Below, piece after piece: positions 57,945 through 64,000 of a DNA stretch of 64,000 nt (position 1 is its first letter; each line of letters starts with the position of its first letter). Origin of the DNA: Thiothrix unzii (lineage in GTDB: Bacteria > Pseudomonadota > Gammaproteobacteria > Thiotrichales > Thiotrichaceae). The DNA is taken from contig NZ_CP072793.1 of NCBI RefSeq assembly GCF_017901175.1, positions 3,100,001 through 3,164,000 on the forward strand, in the 5' to 3' direction. Below the pieces are notes generated by a model. The model saw only the letters and a program-made list of their open reading frames with translations. It was not told the origin of the DNA and ran no database searches. Both the position numbers and the translations under genes were made by a program.

Positions 57945-58928
57945 TTATTGTATCGTTTTTAGTAATTGACCGGGACGCGGTTCGCCGTTCGGAAACAAAC
58001 CGTTTAATACCCGTAAATGCATCGCCGCATTGTTGCGCAACCGACTGGATTGCGCCAAGCGTTCAAAATTATCACCGGGACGCGCTGTCAACAAGCGTAC
58101 CTGTACAGTTTGCCCATTACCTAAGGGTAAACGCAAACCTTCAATCTGGCGCAAAAACGTTTCATGCCCCGGATCACGTCGCCCACCACCGTACTGACGC
58201 GCTTGCGCAATTAACTGCTGCAACCGCTGGTCATTGCTAGGATGCGTAGACAGTAAATCGCGGTAAGGCTCAGAACCGCCACCGGTAAACTGATCATACG
58301 CTTGTAAGGTAGCAATCACATTCACCATGTACGCCGGATCATAACCTGCACGCGCTAAATATTCCGCCGCCAGACCATCCGCTTGTAATTCCTGATCTCG
58401 CCCGTATTGGCGTAAACCCAGCTCACCCAGCGTACTGATTAATTCAGGATTACCCAGTTTTTCGCTAAGGATTTTGGTGGCAATTTCCCCCACCGCGCCC
58501 CATGAGGCTTGGCTGACATTATGCCGCGCCGCCACATGCCCGATTTCGTGGGCTAATACCCCGGCTAATTCGGCTTCAGAATTCAGGTACGCCAACAAAC
58601 CGCTGGTAATGTAGATATACCCACCCGGCAAGGCGAAAGCATTTACCGCCGGATCATCCAGCACTGTAAACGTGTAGGGCAGGTGGTTGCGGTGGCTTTG
58701 TGCAGCCATCGTTTGACCAATACGGCTTACATACGCTTGCAAGGCGACATCGCGATAGGGAGGATTTTGCGCAAGGACATCGCGATGCGCTTGCTGCCCC
58801 GCATTGACCTCCTCACCTTCAGACATTAAAGCAAGCTGATTTTCACCGGACACTGGATTGACAGAACAACCCAACAACTGGGTTAGCCCGACCAGCACAA
58901 TGCCCATCACTACAGCAGCATAGCGCAT
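57945..58928 (-). CDS. M48-family metalloprotease lipoprotein
   Basis: A 327-residue protease with lipobox LLGC (Cys21) and the zinc motif HEIGH (His127, Glu128, His131) in ELAGVLAHEIGHVAARHN; a third ligand probably in the QELQADGLAAEYLARAGYDP helix. The C-terminal 60 residues are an uncharacterised domain. GAGGAG precedes the ATG at 58928, so a TTG start 15 bases upstream is rejected. Resembles BepA/LoiP-type outer-membrane quality-control proteases. Confidence 0.9.
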   Translation of the reverse strand: MRYAAVVMGIVLVGLTQLLGCSVNPVSGENQLALMSEGEEVNAGQQAHRDVLAQNPPYRDVALQAYVSRIGQTMAAQSHRNHLPYTFTVLDDPAVNAFALPGGYIYITSGLLAYLNSEAELAGVLAHEIGHVAARHNVSQASWGAVGEIATKILSEKLGNPELISTLGELGLRQYGRDQELQADGLAAEYLARAGYDPAYMVNVIATLQAYDQFTGGGSEPYRDLLSTHPSNDQRLQQLIAQARQYGGGRRDPGHETFLRQIEGLRLPLGNGQTVQVRLLTARPGDNFERLAQSSRLRNNAAMHLRVLNGLFPNGEPRPGQLLKTIQ

Positions 58929-58952
58929 CGTTGAACTCCTCAAACAACCAAC

Positions 58953-58981
58953 AAAAAAGGCATCCCGTAGGATGCCTTTTT
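58953..58981. terminator. Bidirectional terminator between L31 and the M48 protease genes
   Basis: Stem GGCATCC / GGATGCC with a 4-base loop, A-run on one side and T-run on the other. On the minus strand it ends the L31 transcript 34 bases after its stop. Confidence 0.8.
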
Positions 58982-59014
58982 ATCATGCCCGATTCAGCAA
59001 TCGTCTGCCAGCAA

Positions 59015-59263
59015 TCACTTGCCGCGAGCGTAACGATTCTTGAATTTTTCGACACGGCCAGCAGTGGTGTTAACTGCTTGCTTACCAGTGTAGAACGGGT
59101 GCGAATGGCTGGAAATTTCCACTTTAACCAGTGGATATTCTTTACCGTCTTCCCATGTCACGTTTTCTTTGGTGTTGATGGTGGAGCGGGTCAAGAACGT
59201 GAAGCCGCTAGTCATGTCTTGAAAGACGACTTCTCTGTAATTAGGGTGAATGCCGGGCTTCAT
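59015..59263 (-). CDS. rpmE2: 50S ribosomal protein L31 type B
   Basis: An 82-residue protein: [20 protein letters not shown] and [14 protein letters not shown], without the CxxC zinc ligands of type A. Type B proteins replace L31A when zinc is low and are often Zur-controlled; no clear Zur site was seen upstream, so it may be the sole L31. GAGGATTTCAAC precedes the ATG. Confidence 0.95.
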   Translation of the reverse strand: MKPGIHPNYREVVFQDMTSGFTFLTRSTINTKENVTWEDGKEYPLVKVEISSHSHPFYTGKQAVNTTAGRVEKFKNRYARGK

Positions 59264-59314
59264 GTTGAAATCCTCAAATTATTCGGTATGTGCGAAAAGG
59301 CCGGTATCGTACAT

Positions 59315-60007
59315 TTAATTGATTGAAAGTTCAATCTCGGCTTGCACATTCACTTTCAGTTTCTGTTTACCGCTTTCCAGTGACGGTGGTGCGGGAGCTG
59401 CCATCGGTGCGGCATCCATCACTGCCATACGCATCATCGGTGGTTGAAAATCGTTTGCTGCTTGCACATCCAACCGCGCCACACGGTACTCTGCACGCCC
59501 CATGCTGGTTTTGATTTGTTCCGCGCGCTTCTTGAAATTAGCCAGTGCAGTATTAATCAACTCCTCTTCAGTGCTGCCTTGCACTTCGGGGGAAACGCTG
59601 TAATTGATGCCTTCGATGCGCAATTTTTCCTGCAATTTACCGAGTAAACCGCTCAAAACCTTGCTGTCTTTGCTTTTGAGCTGAATGCTTTGACGTACTT
59701 GCCAGCCGGTAATGCGCGAATCGGTGTACATCGGATTAGTGGTGTAATCGAGTGTGCGGGCTTCTACAGCGGTTTCTTGTTTAGCAACGCCCATCGCCCA
59801 AGTAATCGCCTGATTGACGCTATCCGCCATTGCTGCGGTATCCTGCCCCTGTTGCTCTGCGTACAACACGGCGGTCAACACATCGTTGGGGACTTCCTTT
59901 TCAGCACTGACGGTAAACGCAATGCGATCATAAACTGGAGTATCAGCCGCGTGGGTAACACCCCAAGCAGCCATGCCGAGCAATAAGGCAGCGAGTTGTT
60001 GTTTCAT
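59315..60007 (-). CDS. SIMPL-domain (DUF541) exported protein
   Basis: A 230-residue protein with signal peptide MKQQLAALLLGMAAWGVTHA and a SIMPL fold (RIAFTVSAEKEVPNDVL; ITGWQVRQSIQLKSKD; LINTALANFKKRAEQIKTSM). Periplasmic, family function poorly known (oxidative or envelope stress has been proposed for members such as YggE). Confidence 0.88.
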   Translation of the reverse strand: MKQQLAALLLGMAAWGVTHAADTPVYDRIAFTVSAEKEVPNDVLTAVLYAEQQGQDTAAMADSVNQAITWAMGVAKQETAVEARTLDYTTNPMYTDSRITGWQVRQSIQLKSKDSKVLSGLLGKLQEKLRIEGINYSVSPEVQGSTEEELINTALANFKKRAEQIKTSMGRAEYRVARLDVQAANDFQPPMMRMAVMDAAPMAAPAPPSLESGKQKLKVNVQAEIELSIN

Positions 60008-60100
60008 GGTATAGCTCCTGAAGCTGTATGGTGAAGAAAACTTCCTGCCGTTTTGAACCAGTCACCAGCAGGAAGTTCCTTTATCAGGAGTATAGGCCGT

Positions 60101-60616
60101 TTAGAAATTCGCAGTAGAGGTAAACAAACCTACCCGCAAGTCTTTCGCAGTATAAATTTCGCGCCCATCAACTTCCAAACTGCCATCAGCGATACCCATC
60201 ACCAATTTGCGGGTAATCACGCGCTTGAGTTCGAGTTTGTACGTCACCTTCTTTGCGGTGGGCAATACCTGACCAAAGAACTTAACTTCACCAACTCCCA
60301 ATGCACGACCATGACCCGGATTACCCAGCCATGCCAAATAAAAGCCCACCATCTGCCACATTGCATCCAAGCCCAAACAACCCGGCATTACCGGATCACC
60401 GGGGAAATGGCAATCGAAGAACCATAAATCCGGCGTGACATCCAATTCTGCCAAAATGTGACCTTTGCCGTGAGCACCGCCATCATCACTGATTTCAAGG
60501 ACGCGATCCATCATCAGCATATTCGGTACAGGCAGTTGCGCATTACCGGGGCCAAACATTTCGCCACGACCACATTGCAGGAGTTCTTCACGGTTAAAAC
60601 TGGATTGTCTAGACAT
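60101..60616 (-). CDS. fabA: 3-hydroxydecanoyl-[ACP] dehydratase/isomerase
   Basis: A 171-residue hot-dog enzyme that dehydrates and isomerises the C10 intermediate to start unsaturated fatty acids. Catalytic His70 ([12 protein letters not shown]) and Asp84 (LGLDAMWQM). Length is normal. No adjacent fabB, although they are often paired. Confidence 0.95.
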   Translation of the reverse strand: MSRQSSFNREELLQCGRGEMFGPGNAQLPVPNMLMMDRVLEISDDGGAHGKGHILAELDVTPDLWFFDCHFPGDPVMPGCLGLDAMWQMVGFYLAWLGNPGHGRALGVGEVKFFGQVLPTAKKVTYKLELKRVITRKLVMGIADGSLEVDGREIYTAKDLRVGLFTSTANF

Positions 60617-60666
60617 AATGCAAGCTCAAGAGTGTCATAAAACGACCGATTGTAACGGAATCTGCT

Positions 60667-61524
60667 TCATAAAGCATAATCGGCTGCCAAACCCACGAAA
60701 ACGCACATTCCCAGCCAATGATTGTTTAAAAATGCCTGCAAACTGGGTAACGGTTCACGCCGCCGAATCAACCACTGTTGGTATAGCGAAAAACCCACCG
60801 CTGCCGCCCAACCCAACCAATACCAGTTACCACGTGCGCTTAACCACCCCACCACTGCCAACAACACCAAGGTAAGCACCTGCAATACCCCAATGATCAC
60901 GCGGTCGTGTTGCCCAAATAAAATAGCGGTGGATTTCACCCCAATTTTCAGATCATCTTCACGGTCACACATCGCATACATGGTATCGTAAGCCGTCGTC
61001 CACAACACTGCTGCCGCGAACAGCAACCACGCCACCAACGGCGGCATTACCCCCGTGACTGCGGTAAACGCCATCGGAATCGCCCAAGCAAACGCCGCCC
61101 CCAAATGCACTTGCGGCAAATGATGAAAGCGTTTCATAAACGGGTAAGTTGCCGCGAGCAACACCGCCACCAACGACAGCACAATAGTCAGGCCATTGAG
61201 TAATAGTGCCAGTAAAAATGCCAGCAAACTCAGTACCGCAAATACCCCCAACGCTTCTTTCGGGGTAATCAAACCAGCGGCTAACGGGCGGGTTTTAGTA
61301 CGGGCGACATGCGGATCAACATCACGATCCGCGTAATCGTTAATCGCACAGCCCGCCGAGCGCATCAGCACCGCACCCGCCACAAACACCAATAAAATCG
61401 TAAAATCCGGCACACCTTCGGCAGCAAACCACAATGCCCACAGCGTCGGCCACAGCAACAAATAAATACCGATAGGGCGATCAAGCCGGACTAAGCGGGC
61501 GTAATGACGCAATTTTTCCATCAT
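60667..61524 (-). CDS. ubiA: 4-hydroxybenzoate polyprenyltransferase
   Basis: A 285-residue membrane enzyme adding the polyprenyl chain to 4-hydroxybenzoate in ubiquinone synthesis. Aspartate-rich motifs NDYADRDVD and DREDDLKIG, with seven to nine hydrophobic segments. Preceded by a ferredoxin-like gene 3 bases upstream, suggesting a shared transcript. Confidence 0.94.
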   Translation of the reverse strand: MMEKLRHYARLVRLDRPIGIYLLLWPTLWALWFAAEGVPDFTILLVFVAGAVLMRSAGCAINDYADRDVDPHVARTKTRPLAAGLITPKEALGVFAVLSLLAFLLALLLNGLTIVLSLVAVLLAATYPFMKRFHHLPQVHLGAAFAWAIPMAFTAVTGVMPPLVAWLLFAAAVLWTTAYDTMYAMCDREDDLKIGVKSTAILFGQHDRVIIGVLQVLTLVLLAVVGWLSARGNWYWLGWAAAVGFSLYQQWLIRRREPLPSLQAFLNNHWLGMCVFVGLAADYAL

Positions 61525-61527
61525 GAG

Positions 61528-61845
61528 TTACACAGGATCAAGCATCAAACGGGTAACGGGCTTGCCATTTTGCAGGTGGCTTTCAATGATTTCGTCAATA
61601 TCTTCGCGATCAACGTAGGTATACCAAATGCCTTCTGGATAAACGACCAGCACCGGGCCTTCCGCGCAACGGTTAAGGCAACCCGCCGTATTGATGCGCG
61701 ACTTGCCATCTTTGTGCAAACCGAGTTCTTTAGTACGTTGTTTGGCGTAATCGCGCAGAGCTTGCGCATCTAGGTTAGCGCAACAAGCCACACCGGGCTG
61801 ACGCTGATTGGTGCAAAAAAAGACGTGGTATTGATAGTAACTCAT
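61528..61845 (-). CDS. Thioredoxin-like [2Fe-2S] ferredoxin
   Basis: A 105-residue protein with a [2Fe-2S] cysteine set: Cys11 (FFCTNQ), Cys21/22 (VACCAN), Cys56 and Cys60 (AGCLNRCAEGP). This thioredoxin-fold type is used in soluble electron transfer. It is co-directional with and 3 bases from ubiA. Confidence 0.88.
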   Translation of the reverse strand: MSYYQYHVFFCTNQRQPGVACCANLDAQALRDYAKQRTKELGLHKDGKSRINTAGCLNRCAEGPVLVVYPEGIWYTYVDREDIDEIIESHLQNGKPVTRLMLDPV

Positions 61846-61900
61846 GGGAAGGGTCTACTTTAAGAAACATAAAGGGATTATGCCAGAGAGTGAGTTGACC

Positions 61901-61933
61901 CCAAAACAAAACAGGGCGGAAAAACCGCCCTGT
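61901..61933 (-). terminator. Terminator after the small lipoprotein gene
   Basis: On the minus strand: ACAGGGCGG, TTTTT loop, CCGCCCTGT, then TTTGTTTT. Confidence 0.8.
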
Positions 61934-61962
61934 CTAGTACTCATTAGCCTAACGGCTATTGA

Positions 61963-62124
61963 TCACTTTGGTGCAGCTGGAGCAGCAGGTGCAGCTGGAT
62001 CAGCAGCAGGTGCAGCTGGAGCAGCTTGTTCAGCAGCTTTAGGAGCATCAGCAGCTTTTTCACCACAAGCAGTCAGAGCGAAAGCAGCTAACAGAGCAGC
62101 GATCAGCAGACGATATTGAGTCAT
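61963..62124 (-). CDS. Small Ala/Pro-rich lipoprotein
   Basis: A 53-residue lipoprotein: MTQYRLLIAALLAAFALTAC lipobox (Cys20), then a low-complexity Ala/Pro/Lys-rich tail with repeats of AAPAAP. The ATG at 62124 follows GGAGATTATAAA. Of the type of small envelope lipoproteins; function unknown. Confidence 0.78.
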   Translation of the reverse strand: MTQYRLLIAALLAAFALTACGEKAADAPKAAEQAAPAAPAADPAAPAAPAAPK

Positions 62125-62330
62125 TTTATAATCTCCACAAAAATTCAAACAGAGAAGATAGGTAAGCTTTCACCAAGAAAACTTGCCTAGACCACCATCT
62201 GCAATCTTACGTTGCAGACTGTGTAACACGAGCGGAAGCACCATGAGTACAACCGCTACGGTTGTTAATCCTAGCATTCTTCCGCGTTTTTTGTATAAGT
62301 TTTTTAGCTAATCGTAATATAGGGGTAAAC

Positions 62331-62684
62331 TTAGTCAGCCGCACTCAAGCGAGTGAGCGTGCCATTCACGCTCGCCCCTTCCTCAATTTGCAGCTCAGTG
62401 TAGTGAATATTACCGACAACATTCGCGCTCGCTTTAAGCGAAATGTGGCGGGAAACAAACACATCGCCTGCAATTTTACCGGCAACGACAATCGTGGGCG
62501 CACGCAACTCACCGACAATTTCACTGCCTTCTTGTACGTATAACGTTGCGGTGGAATCCACCGGGGCTACCACATTACCGTTCACGCGCCCTTGCAGGTA
62601 AAGATTACCGTTGAACGAAATATCGCCAACGATTTCAACGCTATGCTCAAGCACTGAAGCGGAAGAAGAGTTTTTGCTGGACAT
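62331..62684 (-). CDS. Bactofilin (polymer-forming cytoskeletal protein)
   Basis: A 117-residue protein of beta-helix repeats: VEIVGDISFNGNLYLQGRVNG, VQEGSEIVGELRAPTIVVAG, ASANVVGNIHYTELQIEEGA. Bactofilins assemble into filaments involved in cell shape or pole organisation. The ATG at 62684 follows AAGG. A long untranslated leader region and no close partner. Confidence 0.88.
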   Translation of the reverse strand: MSSKNSSSASVLEHSVEIVGDISFNGNLYLQGRVNGNVVAPVDSTATLYVQEGSEIVGELRAPTIVVAGKIAGDVFVSRHISLKASANVVGNIHYTELQIEEGASVNGTLTRLSAAD

Positions 62685-62754
62685 GGTATACCTTGTTGGC
62701 AAGTCAGTAAGGATTCGTTTGTCTCAACGATAGTAGCAGGACTCCAACAAAACA

Positions 62755-63144
62755 TCATGCCTTGGAACGTAACAATAACAACTCTTGTTCTAACGCTGCC
62801 ACGGTATCATCACGTAACTGCAAATCTTCCATCAGTGCCTGCACTCGGATTTCGGCAGTTTCCAGACGTTCTTGCACGTCACCATCGGAGGTTTCCGCAT
62901 TCTCCAAACGGCCTTGCAGCTTTTCCACTTGCGCTTCCGCTTCTTTTAAATCACGGCGCAATGCGGAGTTATCACGATGGCATTGTTCCAAACGAAAACG
63001 GGCATCAAATGGGTCATCCGGTAAGGTTTTAGCCGACAAACGTCCGCCCGTTGGTAACAAACCACGCACCCACCAACCCACACCCAAGCCTGCCAGCACG
63101 GCAACGGCTAAAATCAACGCAATTTGAGAGACTAAGTAAAACAT
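62755..63144 (-). CDS. Unknown membrane protein with coiled coil
   Basis: A 129-residue protein: one hydrophobic helix (LVSQIALILAVAVLAGLGVGWWV) and a long charged coiled coil (LRRDLKEAEAQVEKLQGRLE; VQERLETAEIRVQALMEDLQ). The ATG at 63144 follows GGGAATT. Upstream of and codirectional with bactofilin; may be functionally linked. Confidence 0.75.
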   Translation of the reverse strand: MFYLVSQIALILAVAVLAGLGVGWWVRGLLPTGGRLSAKTLPDDPFDARFRLEQCHRDNSALRRDLKEAEAQVEKLQGRLENAETSDGDVQERLETAEIRVQALMEDLQLRDDTVAALEQELLLLRSKA

Positions 63145-63323
63145 CGGCAATTCCCTGCGCATTCTTACAACGTAATATTCTAGCAGTATCAGGCAACTAG
63201 GGTGCGATACCTTTCATCCGAAAAAGATTTTCCGCACTTATTTATAGACTATGATCAAAAAAACTTCTGTTAGACACAGAAAATTCGGCTATAAAGAACG
63301 AGTACTTTTTACGGTTCCGAACT

Positions 63324-64000
63324 ATGCTTGAAAAGTTGCTACGCGGGGGAAACACACAAGCTCCTCCTGAATTACCACTGGTATTCACCTTGGCCAATGA
63401 AAAAGGGTTAAGGCTTGATCAATACGGCACGCCGGAACGCGCGTGGGGATTTTTATCGCACCACATTCGGCGTTACCCACAAGATTTGCGAGCGCATACG
63501 CAACGCATCTTGCTGGCACAAGGTGAGTCGTTACAAGACCGCCTAGCGGGAAGCCTACAAGATATTTTTATCGCGCTGGGTAATGCAGGGCAGCAATTAC
63601 GTGCGCACCTATTAGAACTCACCAAAAGTCAACTTAACGCCGACGATACCAACTTTTTCAGCGCATGGCTGGAACAAGGTAGCGCATTCGCGGGTGAGAC
63701 GATGAAATGGCGCATGGGATCGTTGTTAGCCTCCGGTCAGGAAGCACCGACAGCAAGCCTGTTGCACATTGAACGTAGTCAGGAAACGGCGCAATATACT
63801 GATGTCATGGCAGAAGTGGTGGCATGTCTTGAATACGGGCAAATTGATACGGCACGCGAATTACTGGAAGCCGAAATACAGTCAGGGAATACAGACGAGG
63901 CAATGGAGCAGGAGTTGGTGAGTATTTATCAATACACCCGTGATAAGGAAAGATTAGATGCCATGATCAAGCATCTACAGGAAGCAGGACGCGACCTCTC
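63324..64000 (+). CDS. Unrecognised protein, 3' end outside window
   Basis: 225 codons are visible from an ATG at 63324 and the frame stays open to the window end. No signal peptide. Helical with repeats like TARELLEAEIQSGNTDEAMEQEL, reminiscent of the C-terminal TPR-like segments of FimV-type proteins, but not enough for a name. Confidence 0.6.
   Translation, partial: MLEKLLRGGNTQAPPELPLVFTLANEKGLRLDQYGTPERAWGFLSHHIRRYPQDLRAHTQRILLAQGESLQDRLAGSLQDIFIALGNAGQQLRAHLLELTKSQLNADDTNFFSAWLEQGSAFAGETMKWRMGSLLASGQEAPTASLLHIERSQETAQYTDVMAEVVACLEYGQIDTARELLEAEIQSGNTDEAMEQELVSIYQYTRDKERLDAMIKHLQEAGRDL

Noticed and set aside
59264-59314. Zur box upstream of rpmE2
   Set aside because: Expected because type B L31 is often Zur-controlled, but no convincing palindrome of that type is present.

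Overview
The window reads as chromosome of a chemolithoautotrophic gammaproteobacterium, most likely a filamentous sulfur oxidiser of the Thiothrix / Thiotrichales type. This is inferred from gene content: a group 1e-type [NiFe] uptake hydrogenase operon, a YeeE/YedE (TsuA-like) sulfur-compound transporter, a beta-carbonic anhydrase with SulP anion transporters, hemCDXY, feoABC, fabA and ubiA. No rRNA or CRISPR array was seen.

Layout. 1-3.9 kb: the end of hypF, a broken PIN toxin with an intact antitoxin-like gene, and a 978-residue TIR-STAND-TPR protein (probable phage defence) carrying three palindromic repeats inside its reading frame. 3.9-10.1 kb: the hydrogenase operon on the minus strand (protease, HupH-like, small subunit, Isp1, Isp2, an unknown gene, large subunit), with an FNR-like box upstream. 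10.2-15.3 kb: a DctB/DctD-like two-component system and a SulP transporter. 15.3-21.1 kb: a second sigma54-type two-component system, a beta-carbonic anhydrase, and a perfect -24/-12 promoter in front of a small gene and a second SulP. Paired GTTKCA-N3-TGMAAC palindromes flank the carbonic anhydrase, so this looks like one regulated anion (probably bicarbonate) uptake module. 21.1-27.9 kb: a YkgJ-like protein, a lipoprotein, a DUF4143 ATPase, feoABC with a Fur box, a PhnA-like protein, and an ECF sigma / anti-sigma pair.

28.0-41.9 kb: a 13.8-kb integrative element in the 3' end of a tRNA-Lys(UUU) gene, bounded by 47-bp direct repeats. It carries an integrase, a toxin-antitoxin pair, a P2-like capsid set (GpO scaffold-protease, GpN capsid, GpM small terminase) with no portal, large terminase, connector or tail gene, a divergent pair of Arc-type repressors, a string of small unknown genes, a large membrane protein, AlpA, a TOPRIM primase-like protein, a DUF3987 protein, and iteron clusters at both ends. 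It looks like a self-replicating phage satellite that may make its own capsid but borrow the rest from a helper. This is the most novel item in the window.

41.9-64 kb: YeeE/YedE transporter, a YhaN/SbcC-like ATPase without a nuclease partner, an operon with a VWA lipoprotein whose first gene seems to start at ATT, an HD-GYP protein, a BtuB/BtuM-like cobalamin uptake pair under a cobalamin riboswitch, hemCDXY, a short malic enzyme, an M48 protease, L31 type B, a SIMPL protein, fabA, ubiA, a thioredoxin-like ferredoxin, a tiny lipoprotein, a bactofilin, a coiled-coil membrane protein, and the start of an unrecognised gene cut by the window end.
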